From assembly GCA_028873275.1 (NCBI GenBank), contig JAGWLJ010000079.1, positions 1 through 6,782 of the forward strand: a stretch of DNA of 6,782 nt. The letters run 5' to 3'. The position numbers were made by a program, and so were the translations under genes. Positions 1 through 5,687 of this stretch are shown here, one piece after another. The notes beneath the pieces were generated by a model. The model did no database searches and had not been told where the DNA came from. It saw only the letters and a list, made by a program, of their open reading frames with translations. Source of the stretch: Pseudomonadota bacterium. Lineage in GTDB: Bacteria; Pseudomonadota; Alphaproteobacteria; Rickettsiales; SXRF01. How positions within the stretch are numbered: position 1 is the first letter of the stretch; every line of letters begins with the position of its first letter.

Positions 1-101
1 GGAATAAATCGCAAAAATGCGAAGGCAGAACGCCTTTGAAGTAGACACTATAGGCAATCCCTGCCAACCAGTCAAATGCTTTTTAACGGCAGAAACGCCA
101 T
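1..101. other. Left-edge segment with no recognised gene
   Basis: No gene can be supported here. On the plus strand two frames are open from the left edge and stop at 37-39 and 40-42, so the last dozen codons of a converging plus-strand gene could lie here, but the fragments are too short to judge. No minus-strand gene of useful length starts here. Two near-identical small hairpin-forming words, GGCAGAACGCC (24-34) and GGCAGAAACGCC (88-99), are present. The terminator that follows is bidirectional, which would suit a converging gene. Confidence 0.4.
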
Positions 102-136
102 AAAAAACAGGCACGAAAGACTCGTGCCTGTTTTTT
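102..136. terminator. Bidirectional Rho-independent terminator
   Basis: A perfect inverted repeat has the GC-containing stem CAGGCACGA (108-116) and TCGTGCCTG (122-130) around the 5-nt loop AAGAC. It is flanked by six A on the left (102-107) and six T on the right (131-136), so the transcript of either strand ends in a stem followed by a U-run. It lies 23 bp beyond the stop codon of the DUF1328 gene and would end that minus-strand transcript. It could also end a plus-strand gene arriving from the left edge. Confidence 0.92.
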
Positions 137-159
137 AGCTATTACGTTGCGGATTAATA

Positions 160-342
160 TCATCCCGGCGGGCGAATATTGCGGCCGCTGACCAGGTTAT
201 AGATCAGGCTGGCCACGAACAGGACGATAAATACTACCGCCAGGAATTTGGCGATTTCGGCAAACGTGCCGGCCAGACCGCCGAAGCCTAATATGGCTGC
301 AACGACCGCCAGCAGGAAAAACGTAATGATCCAGTTCAACAT
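160..342 (-). CDS. DUF1328 family small membrane protein (YtjA-like)
   Basis: This 60-residue protein begins MLNWIITFFLL and contains GFGGLAGTFAEIAKFLAVVF, the hallmark of the DUF1328/YtjA family. The family's members are 50-60 residues long with two hydrophobic helices (here roughly residues 3-22 and 30-50) and a short polar tail, SGRNIRPPG. They sit in the inner membrane; their biochemical function is not known. They are often found beside stress-response genes, and here the gene follows a KGG-type small protein by 36 bp, probably on the same transcript. An in-frame ATG four codons upstream (352-354) is less likely to be the start, because a perfect GGAGG overlaps it at 348-352 and sits 5 nt before the ATG at 340-342. 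The family identification is strong; the role is open. Confidence 0.88.
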   Translation of the reverse strand: MLNWIITFFLLAVVAAILGFGGLAGTFAEIAKFLAVVFIVLFVASLIYNLVSGRNIRPPG

Positions 343-347
343 ATACA

Positions 348-352
348 CCTCC
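348..352 (-). promoter_or_regulatory. Shine-Dalgarno GGAGG that fixes the DUF1328 start
   Basis: GGAGG lies 5 nt before the ATG at 340-342 and overlaps the alternative upstream ATG at 352-354. The protein should therefore start MLNW rather than MEVYMLNW, which also matches the usual N-terminus of the family. Confidence 0.8.
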
Positions 353-378
353 ATTGTTTCCGGCTTCCCGGGTAATCT

Positions 379-597
379 TCAGCGATTATCCGTGCCGCCG
401 GGGGTTTCGCCTTTCATGCCGTGGCCGCCATGGCTGTGCTGGCCGCCGACATGCCCCATTTCGGCTGCTCCCTCCCGGCGCTCCTCGGGATCGGCACTGC
501 GCATTTTGCGGGCGGCTTCCGACAGGTTTTCGCTCGATTTTCCGCGCGTGCCGCTGCTGTAGCCGCCCGGGTTATTTTCTTCCTTCTCTTTTGGCAT
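379..597 (-). CDS. Small hydrophilic KGG-repeat-like stress protein
   Basis: This 72-residue, highly charged and glycine-rich protein has no hydrophobic segment. Residues 42-58, EGAAEMGHVGGQHSHGG, resemble one unit of the KGG (stress-induced acidophilic repeat) motif of YciG, YmdF, GsiB and Con-10 proteins, whose units read roughly ASEAGKKGGQHSHGG. Those are small, presumably disordered proteins induced by stress or stationary phase. Here only one good unit is visible, and its lysine is replaced (GHVGG). Four histidines cluster in residues 54-59 and H49 lies just before, so metal binding is conceivable but unproven. The start at 595-597 is chosen because GGGAGG sits 5 nt upstream; a longer reading to 693 adds 32 residues without family resemblance. 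The DUF1328 gene follows 36 bp downstream, which suggests a two-gene stress unit. Confidence 0.72.
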   Translation of the reverse strand: MPKEKEENNPGGYSSGTRGKSSENLSEAARKMRSADPEERREGAAEMGHVGGQHSHGGHGMKGETPGGTDNR

Positions 598-602
598 GAG
601 AG

Positions 603-608
603 CCTCCC
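603..608 (-). promoter_or_regulatory. Shine-Dalgarno GGGAGG for the KGG-like gene
   Basis: GGGAGG ends 5 nt before the ATG at 595-597. It supports the 72-residue form of the protein (MPKEKEENN...) over the longer in-frame reading. Confidence 0.75.
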
Positions 609-831
609 TCTTTAGAATGGGTGAAAGGCCACGTTGGCCATAGGAATAGATTAACGTAAGAGGAATTTTTTTCTTATATACATTCCAGCGCACTGGCGAA
701 AAAATGTCATCAAAGCGTCAATAGTGGCTAAAATGCTGGCATAACTAGAGGATCGCCCCTTTTATTTTGGCAATTTTCATGGTCACAATCATTAACCATG
801 AGGAGCCTGATATAAACTCATACTTTACATA
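609..831. other. AT-rich intergenic region between nadD and the stress genes
   Basis: No coding sequence is credible here. The segment contains a weak hairpin just after nadD (CATGGT at 778-783 and ACCATG at 795-800, with no following T-run on the minus strand, so not a convincing terminator). It also holds a TATATA box at 675-680 with no good -35, an operator-like near-palindrome CCAGCGCACTGG (685-696), and GGCCA-CGT-TGGCC (627-639) in the leader of the KGG-like gene. A promoter for the two stress genes probably lies here, but I could not find a clear sigma-70 or EcfG-type (GGAAC-N16/17-CGTT) match on the minus strand. Confidence 0.45.
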
Positions 832-1419
832 TTAAGAAGAGCGCAATGCGGTTGATGACATCGGATCGCGCTTCAGGTGGATGAAGGCAATGGCCGGCGG
901 TGTGGCTTGGACGATTTGCTGGTTACCTGGCTTACGGAACTTCCATTGCCTGAGAAAGGTTTTGCTGCGCAGCGCCGTGTGCGAGTAGGGCGCGCGATCG
1001 AATACAGCGATGGGAAGGCGCCGCAGCAATTCCTGCCAGCGCCGCCAGCGGTGGAATTGTGCAAGATTGTCGGCTCCCATCAGCCAGACGAAATGCGCGC
1101 GCGGGTAATGCGCCTGCAGCCAGCGCACGGTGTCGATGCTGTAATAAAGCCCCTGCCTGGCCTCGATATCGAGCACGCGGATGTGCCGATGCCGAGCCGC
1201 TACGGCCTGCGCGGAAGCCAGCCTCTCCTGATAAGCGGCAAGCGAGGAGGGAGATTTGAGCGGATTGTGCGGGCTGACCAGCCACCAGATTTCGTCGAGG
1301 CCAAGGGACTTAAGCGCATGAAGCGTGATATGCAGATGCCCGCCATGCGCCGGGTTGAACGAACCGCCAAGGAGGCCGATAGTACTCTTAGAGCGGAGGA
1401 GTTGAACTTCTGTCTTCAC
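832..1419 (-). CDS. nadD: Nicotinate-nucleotide adenylyltransferase NadD
   Basis: NadD transfers AMP from ATP to nicotinate mononucleotide, giving deamido-NAD and pyrophosphate in the cytosolic NAD synthesis pathway. The 195-residue protein shows the nucleotidyltransferase signature GGSFNPAHGGH (18-28, with the HxGH-type loop), SPHNPLK (49-55), LMGADNL (113-119), the tryptophan-rich RWRRW (124-128) and the C-terminal SSTALR (188-193), which corresponds to the ISSTxIR motif. It stops two residues later, shorter than the E. coli enzyme, as is common in alphaproteobacteria. The start is a GTG (1417-1419) inside the last codons of the upstream unknown gene, giving a 32-nt overlap. No clear Shine-Dalgarno is seen and no other ATG/GTG/TTG precedes the motif, so translation probably relies on coupling. 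The usual alphaproteobacterial followers, rsfS and rlmH, are absent. Confidence 0.95.
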   Translation of the reverse strand: MKTEVQLLRSKSTIGLLGGSFNPAHGGHLHITLHALKSLGLDEIWWLVSPHNPLKSPSSLAAYQERLASAQAVAARHRHIRVLDIEARQGLYYSIDTVRWLQAHYPRAHFVWLMGADNLAQFHRWRRWQELLRRLPIAVFDRAPYSHTALRSKTFLRQWKFRKPGNQQIVQATPPAIAFIHLKRDPMSSTALRSS

Positions 1420-1822
1420 GTGGTTTTATACGTTTCAGAATATCAATGGCTCTTTGTAAACTCTCCTCGTCCTCCATGCAGTAGCCATAGCCATGAATCT
1501 CTCGCTCGCCTCGGCGCGTTAGGTAATTTCCTTGCCCATCCGAGCCATAGACTACATCTGCTTCCTCTTTACGGCTCTCATACCATTGCTTCAATTCGAA
1601 AACTGCCATTGGGCATGAGAGTACACCTAAAATGCCCTCATCCTTTTTTGCTATTTCGGAATGCAATCCCTGATCTATCAGCATGTTTTTTGCCAGATTC
1701 TTGCGTAATCGCTGCAGTCTTTCCAAGTCTTGTTCTCTTATGTGAATAAGGTTACGGCGAGCTTGGAACTCTGCCACTTCCATTACCTGCTCTTCGGTGA
1801 ATTTCCTTTGGTATTGACGCAC
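1388..1822 (-). CDS. Hypothetical protein between proA and nadD
   Basis: I do not recognise this 144-residue protein. It is soluble-looking and charged, with no signal peptide or membrane segment. Residues 8-66 look mostly helical and rich in K, R and E, with leucines that could form a short coiled coil. A central part (VLSCPMAVFELKQWYESRK, 67-85) is followed by a glycine/tyrosine-rich stretch (VYGSDGQGNY, 91-100; GYGYCMEDEE, 111-120). The two cysteines are C70 and C115. Its GTG start shares one base with the proA stop (TAGTG), with GAGG 5 nt upstream, and its end overlaps nadD by 32 nt, so it appears embedded in the operon and translationally coupled. Its GC (about 46% over 1441-1800) is well below that of proA, and no such gene is standard at this place, so recent acquisition is plausible. 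That it is coding is fairly sure; its function is unknown. Confidence 0.72.
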   Translation of the reverse strand: MRQYQRKFTEEQVMEVAEFQARRNLIHIREQDLERLQRLRKNLAKNMLIDQGLHSEIAKKDEGILGVLSCPMAVFELKQWYESRKEEADVVYGSDGQGNYLTRRGEREIHGYGYCMEDEESLQRAIDILKRIKPREDRSSTPPL

Positions 1823-3105
1823 TAAGGCCTCACTTGCCCATTGCCATGCACGACATACTTATAAGTCGTGAGTTGTTCCGCGCCAACGGGCCCTCGGGCA
1901 TGCAGGCGGCCGGTAGCGATGCCGATCTCGGCGCCGAAGCCGAATTCACTGCCGTCGGCGAATTGCGTCGAGGTGTTATGCATAACGATGGCGCTGTCGA
2001 CCTTGCGCAGGAAATGGTGGGCGGTCAGCGTATCGTTCGTAATGATGGCGTCGGTATGATGCGAGCCATGGCGGTTAATATGGGCGATGGCCTCGTCGGC
2101 GTCCTTGACCACTTTGATGGAGATGATGGGTGCCAAATATTCCGTATCCCAATCTTCTTCGGTTGCTTTTTTAATACGCTTATCGATGGCACAGGCTTTT
2201 TCATCGCCGCGCATCTCGCAACCGGCCTTAGCTAGCGCATCGGCAATGCCGGGCAGCATGGCGGAGGCGACTTCCTCATCGATCACCAGCGATTCGGTGG
2301 CTCCGCAGATGCCGGTGCGGCGCATCTTGGCGTTGAGCAGCACATCTTTGGCCATGCCGGCGTCGGCGGCTTTGTGGATATAAGTGTGGCAGTTGCCTTC
2401 CAGGTGCAGCAGTGTTGGCACGCGGCTTTCCTCTTGCACCCGCTTGGTGAGCGACTGCCCGCCACGCGGAATAATGACGTCGATCAGCCCAATCATGCTC
2501 AGCATCTCGCCGACAGCGGCACGATCGCGCGTCGGCACCAGTTGCACGGCGTCCTGCGGTAGCCCGGCGGCCTTGAGGCCATGATGGATGTATTCGGCGA
2601 TGGCGTTGGAGGAATGGAAGCTCTCCGATCCGCCGCGCAGGATGACGGCATTGCCCGATTTAATGCACAAACCCGCCGCATCGGCCGTCACGTTGGGACG
2701 CGATTCATAAATCATGCCGACCACGCCCAGCGGGATGCTCACGCGCTGCAGGACCAACCCATTGGGCCGCGACCATTCATCGAACTTCTTGTTGACCGGA
2801 TCGGGCAGGGTGGCCACCGTTTCTAGCCCCACTGCCATGGCTTCGATGCGCTTGGCATCCAGTTTCAGCCGGTCGATCTGTGCGGCATCCAGCCCTTTTT
2901 CCCTGCCGAATTCAACGTCGAGCGCATTGGCTTCCAGGATCAGGTGCTGGTGTTCGCGCAGCGCCATGGCGGCCTGCACCAGCGCCATGTCTTTCTGCTC
3001 GTTGGTGGCCTCGGCCATGAGGGCGTAGGCTGCGCGCGCGCGGCGCCCGATGGCGTGCATCCATTCGCGCACCTCGCCTTGCAGGTTGATGATCTCAGCT
3101 TTCAT
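1822..3105 (-). CDS. proA: Gamma-glutamyl phosphate reductase ProA
   Basis: ProA reduces gamma-glutamyl phosphate with NADPH to glutamate semialdehyde, the second step of proline synthesis in the cytosol. The 427-residue length is close to that of the E. coli enzyme. Family motifs run in order: SIPLGVVGMIYESRPNVT (123-140), ILRGGSES (155-162), IIPRGG (211-216), LEGNCHTYI (235-243), the catalytic-cysteine segment RRTGICGATES (262-272, nucleophile C267), EFGFGAEIGI (387-396), and the C-terminal HARGPVG...TTYKYVV. Nothing appears truncated. The start is the ATG at 3103-3105, with only a weak purine-rich GGAAAA upstream. It lies 40 bp after proB, whose unstable product it consumes directly. Its TAG stop overlaps the GTG start of the next gene. 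Confidence 0.97.
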   Translation of the reverse strand: MKAEIINLQGEVREWMHAIGRRARAAYALMAEATNEQKDMALVQAAMALREHQHLILEANALDVEFGREKGLDAAQIDRLKLDAKRIEAMAVGLETVATLPDPVNKKFDEWSRPNGLVLQRVSIPLGVVGMIYESRPNVTADAAGLCIKSGNAVILRGGSESFHSSNAIAEYIHHGLKAAGLPQDAVQLVPTRDRAAVGEMLSMIGLIDVIIPRGGQSLTKRVQEESRVPTLLHLEGNCHTYIHKAADAGMAKDVLLNAKMRRTGICGATESLVIDEEVASAMLPGIADALAKAGCEMRGDEKACAIDKRIKKATEEDWDTEYLAPIISIKVVKDADEAIAHINRHGSHHTDAIITNDTLTAHHFLRKVDSAIVMHNTSTQFADGSEFGFGAEIGIATGRLHARGPVGAEQLTTYKYVVHGNGQVRP

Positions 3106-3145
3106 AAGAGTATTTTCCGTTCAAAGAGGTTTTGCGGCAAGACTT

Positions 3146-4270
3146 TTATTCCAATACCATATCATCGCGATGAATCAGCACGTCGCGGCGCTTGAAGCCG
3201 AGAATCTGCTCAATTTCCTGGCTTTTCCGACCCTTGATGCGGGCGGCGTCGGTGCTGGCGTAGGAAATAAGTCCTTTTCCTAACACCTTACCGCCGCCGT
3301 CTCGAATCAGCACGGCGTCGCCGCGGTCGAAATTGCCTTCGATGGCCGTCACCCCGGCCGGCAGCAGACTTTTGCCGGATTTGAGCGCCTTGGCCGCACC
3401 GTCATCGACGGTGACGCTGCCGGCCGGATGAATAGAGCCGGCGATCCAGTGTTTGCGGGCGGAGAGGGGGCTTTCCTTGGCGATGAAGCGCGTGTGCCGG
3501 CCACCATCCTGTAAGGTGCGCAGCGGGTGCTCACCCGTGCCGCGCGCGATGATCATATGGCAGCCGGCGGAAAGAGCGATCTTCGCCGCGGCAATCTTGG
3601 TCGCCATGCCACCCGAGCCGATCGCTGAACCGGCGCCGCCCGCCATGGCCTCGATCTGGGGCGTGATGTCGGCGATTTCCGTTTTGAATTCCGCCTGCGG
3701 ATTGATGCGCGGATCGGCGGCATACAGCCCATCGATATCAGAAAATAAAATCAGCAAGTCAGCGCCGGCCATTTGCGCAACCCGTGCCGCCAGCCGGTCG
3801 TTGTCGCCGAAGCGCAGCTCTTCGGTCGCCACCGTATCGTTTTCGTTTATGACCGGAACAATGTGTTCATTTTCTAACAATGTATTCAACGTGTTGCGGG
3901 CATTTAAATAGCGTCGCCGATTAATACTATCGTCTGCGGTAAGTAGTATCTGTGCTGGATAAAGCGTTTCAGTACCAAAACGTAAAGCCTCTTTCCAATG
4001 CGAGAACAATCGTATCTGGCCACAAGCAGCAGCAGCTTGTTTTTCCTCTAATTCCAATTCGTATTTATGCGTACCGTATCCATACCCCAATACTTCTCGG
4101 CCTAGTGCAACTGCACCGGAAGTTACAATAATAACCTGTTTGCATTGATGCTTGAGCGCTAGGATATCCGCTGCCAACGAAGCGAGCCAGCTTTCACGTA
4201 CGAGATTATGCTCATTTATAATCAGCGACGAACCGATTTTGATAACGATGCGCTTGGCGTTGGCGAGCAT
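3146..4270 (-). CDS. proB: Glutamate 5-kinase ProB (kinase plus PUA domain)
   Basis: ProB phosphorylates glutamate to gamma-glutamyl phosphate, the committed and normally proline-inhibited step of proline synthesis. The 374-residue protein has an amino-acid kinase domain (about 1-260) with KIGSS (11-15), TSGAVALG (50-57), NENDTVATEE (142-151), FGDNDRLAA (154-162), FSDIDGLYAADPR (176-188) and GSGGMATK (218-225). A C-terminal PUA domain follows (about 278-365, ending HRDDMVLE). The frame stays open 30 codons further upstream (to 4360), but that part is only the translated palindromic repeat and the obgE end, so I start at MLANAKRIVIKIGSS (ATG 4268-4270), where the family begins. The only Shine-Dalgarno-like word is AGGA about 10 nt upstream, contributed by the repeat. 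Codons 1-143 are about 44% GC; sampled lines of the rest are about 62%. Confidence 0.96.
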   Translation of the reverse strand: MLANAKRIVIKIGSSLIINEHNLVRESWLASLAADILALKHQCKQVIIVTSGAVALGREVLGYGYGTHKYELELEEKQAAAACGQIRLFSHWKEALRFGTETLYPAQILLTADDSINRRRYLNARNTLNTLLENEHIVPVINENDTVATEELRFGDNDRLAARVAQMAGADLLILFSDIDGLYAADPRINPQAEFKTEIADITPQIEAMAGGAGSAIGSGGMATKIAAAKIALSAGCHMIIARGTGEHPLRTLQDGGRHTRFIAKESPLSARKHWIAGSIHPAGSVTVDDGAAKALKSGKSLLPAGVTAIEGNFDRGDAVLIRDGGGKVLGKGLISYASTDAARIKGRKSQEIEQILGFKRRDVLIHRDDMVLE

Positions 4271-4275
4271 GTCCG

Positions 4276-4331
4276 TGTCATCCTGAACGCAGTGAAGGAT
4301 CTGAAGATTCTTCGCTTCGCTCAGAATGACA
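4276..4331. repeat. 56-bp imperfect palindrome (HSERSEE/SEAKNL-type repeat) at the obgE-proB junction
   Basis: Two 27-nt arms (4276-4302 and 4305-4331) are inverted copies with 5 mismatches around a 2-nt centre (GA). Both ends are TGTCAT and its complement. Read on the minus strand, one frame gives CHSERSEES and another gives VILSEAKNL. From memory, peptides of this kind recur as spurious tails in proteins of many environmental genomes, which points to a dispersed palindromic element. It begins inside the last obgE codons, supplies the obgE stop (TGA, 4278-4280), and ends 5 nt before the proB ATG. A transcript would fold into a long hairpin here. Confidence 0.88.
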
Positions 4332-5336
4332 AGCATTTTTTTCTTTGCGCTTCTCTTCAATCACTTTCATCATCTCGCGCAGCACCTCTTTGACACCTTG
4401 GCCGGTAACGCCGGAGATGGCCCACACCTTCCTGCGGCTGGCTTTTTTGAGGGCGGCCGATTTTTTCCTGATGTCCTCTTCGGAAAGCGCATCGCATTTA
4501 TTGAGCGCCACCAGCTCTGGAGTTTTGGCAAGCTGGGCGCTATAGGCTTTCAGCTCTTTGCGGATGGTTTTATAGGCGCCGGCGACATCCTCCTGCGTGC
4601 CGTCGACCAGATGCAGCAATATACCGGCACGCTCGACATGGCCGAGGAATTTAAGCCCCAGTCCGACGCCTTCATGCGCCCCTTCGATCAGGCCGGGAAT
4701 ATCGGCCAGCACGAATTCCCTGCCGTCGATGTAAACCACGCCCAGCTGCGGGGCGAGGGTGGTGAAGGGATAATCGGCGATTTTGGGCTTGGCGCGCGAT
4801 ACGGCGGCCAGAAAGGTCGATTTCCCGGCGTTGGGCAGTCCGAGCAGCCCGGCATCCGACATGAGTTTCAGCTTGAGCCACAGCCAGCGTTCCTGTCCGG
4901 GAACGCCCGGCGTCGATTCCCGGGGCGCGCGATTCGTGGAGGATTTGAAGCACATATTGCCCAGCCCCCCCTTGCCGCCTTCGGCCAGCACGATGCGCTG
5001 GCCGGGCTTGGTGAGATCGGCCACCAGGGTTTCCTTGTCCTCCTCAAAAATCTGTGTGCCCACCGGCAGCTGCATAACGATGTCGTCCGCGCTTTCTCCG
5101 GCGCATTGGCTGCCCATGCCATGCTGGCCTTTTTTGGCCTTGAAATGCTGCTGGTAGCGGTAGTCGATCAGGGTATTGAGGCCGGAGACGCATTCGGCGA
5201 TGACGCTGCCGCCGCGGCCGCCATTGCCGCCGTCCGGGCCGCCGAGCGGAATGAATTTCTCGCGCCGGAAGCTGACGCAGCCATTGCCGCCGTCGCCGGA
5301 GCGGATGTAAACATTAGCTTCGTCGAGGAATTTCAT
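4278..5336 (-). CDS. obgE: Obg family GTPase ObgE/CgtA
   Basis: Obg is an essential GTPase that binds the 50S subunit, helps its late assembly and is linked to growth and stringent control. The 352-residue protein has the glycine-rich Obg fold at 1-158 (SGDGGNGCVSFRREKFIPLG, 13-32; GGPDGGNGGRGGS, 32-44; EGGKGGLGN, 119-127). The G domain follows, with G1 GLPNAGKS (166-173), G2 threonines 192-193, G3 DIPG (212-215), G4 NKCD (279-282) and G5 SGVTGQG (308-314). The start is MKFLDEANVYIRSGDGG (ATG 5334-5336); upstream in-frame codons only translate the heptamer repeat. No Shine-Dalgarno is visible, since the repeat abuts the ATG. The last 17 residues (C336-G352, CHSERSEESSDPSLRSG) and the stop come from the downstream palindrome, so the C-terminus is remodelled. 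The natural end was probably near the lysine-rich EEKRKEKNA. Confidence 0.97.
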   Translation of the reverse strand: MKFLDEANVYIRSGDGGNGCVSFRREKFIPLGGPDGGNGGRGGSVIAECVSGLNTLIDYRYQQHFKAKKGQHGMGSQCAGESADDIVMQLPVGTQIFEEDKETLVADLTKPGQRIVLAEGGKGGLGNMCFKSSTNRAPRESTPGVPGQERWLWLKLKLMSDAGLLGLPNAGKSTFLAAVSRAKPKIADYPFTTLAPQLGVVYIDGREFVLADIPGLIEGAHEGVGLGLKFLGHVERAGILLHLVDGTQEDVAGAYKTIRKELKAYSAQLAKTPELVALNKCDALSEEDIRKKSAALKKASRRKVWAISGVTGQGVKEVLREMMKVIEEKRKEKNACHSERSEESSDPSLRSG

Positions 5337-5422
5337 AATAGTGCTTGGTGCTTGGTGCTTCGTGCTTGGGTAAAGTGCTTTCCTAAGCACCAAGCACTAA
5401 GCACCAAGCACCAAGCACTATT
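5337..5422. repeat. 86-bp inverted array of GTGCTTN heptamers between rpmA and obgE
   Basis: GTGCTT occurs five times (starting at 5341, 5348, 5355, 5362 and 5375). Its complement AAGCAC also occurs five times (5385, 5392, 5399, 5406 and 5413), mostly on a 7-nt period. The outer 33 nt on each side (5337-5369 and 5390-5422) match as inverted copies with one mismatch (C5361 against the A expected by symmetry), around a 20-nt centre that contains one more unit pair. The element fills the intergenic gap: it touches the obgE ATG and ends 3 nt from the rpmA stop codon. The transcript would fold into a very stable hairpin. No T-run follows on the minus strand, so it is not a classical terminator. 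Confidence 0.92.
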
Positions 5423-5425
5423 GAT

Positions 5426-5677
5426 TTACGCGACCACGCTCACAAACATCTTCCCGCCCTGTTTCTGGCGGAATTCGACTTTGCCTTGCGCCGTAGCGAA
5501 GATGGTGTGGTCCAGGCCCATGCCGACGCCGGTGCCCGGATGCACTTTGGTGCCGCGCTGGCGCACGATGATGTTGCCGGGGACGACGATCTCGCCGCCG
5601 AATTTCTTAACGCCGAGGCGGCGTCCCGCTGTATCGCGGCCGTTACGCGAACTGCCGCCTGCTTTTTTATGTGCCAT
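5426..5677 (-). CDS. rpmA: 50S ribosomal protein L27
   Basis: L27 lies at the peptidyl-transferase centre of the large subunit, where its flexible N-terminus reaches the tRNA acceptor ends. The 83-residue sequence is complete. It has MAHKKAGGSSRNGRDTAGRR at the N-terminus (no cleaved extension of the Firmicutes type), GVKKFGGEIVVPGNIIVRQR (22-41), the GTKVHPGTGVGMG stretch (42-54) and the usual VEFRQKQGGKMFVSVV end. The ATG at 5675-5677 is preceded by AAGGAG (5684-5689), spaced 6 nt, which overlaps the rplU stop. The 10-bp gap to rplU and this placement indicate co-transcription and coupled translation with L21. Confidence 0.98.
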   Translation of the reverse strand: MAHKKAGGSSRNGRDTAGRRLGVKKFGGEIVVPGNIIVRQRGTKVHPGTGVGMGLDHTIFATAQGKVEFRQKQGGKMFVSVVA

Positions 5678-5687
5678 GGCCTGCTCC

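Noticed and set aside
660..721. EcfG-type or sigma-70 promoter for the stress genes
   Set aside because: GGAAT and CGTT words occur but about 25 bp apart instead of 16-17, and TTGACG (716-721) has no -10 at the right distance.
778..800. Terminator after nadD (CATGGT...ACCATG)
   Set aside because: The stem is only 6 bp, the loop is 11 nt and no T-run follows on the minus strand.
877..1749. Plus-strand open frame of 290 codons antisense to nadD and the unknown gene
   Set aside because: It overlaps NadD with all its motifs intact on the other strand, has no Shine-Dalgarno sequence and shows no family resemblance.
4271..4360. Thirty-residue N-terminal extension of ProB (...VILSEAKNLQIL...)
   Set aside because: It is the translated palindromic repeat plus the end of obgE. 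ProB homologues begin at the MLANAKRIVIKIGSS segment.
5337..5393. N-terminal extension of ObgE (...STKHQAPST...)
   Set aside because: It translates the heptamer repeat only; the Obg fold starts at MKFLDEANVYI.
5337..5422. CRISPR array
   Set aside because: The units are 7 nt, contiguous and arranged as one large inverted repeat without spacers.
5337..5422. Rho-independent terminator between rpmA and obgE
   Set aside because: The hairpin is strong but lacks a following T-run on the minus strand, and the next base is the start codon of an essential gene in the same string.
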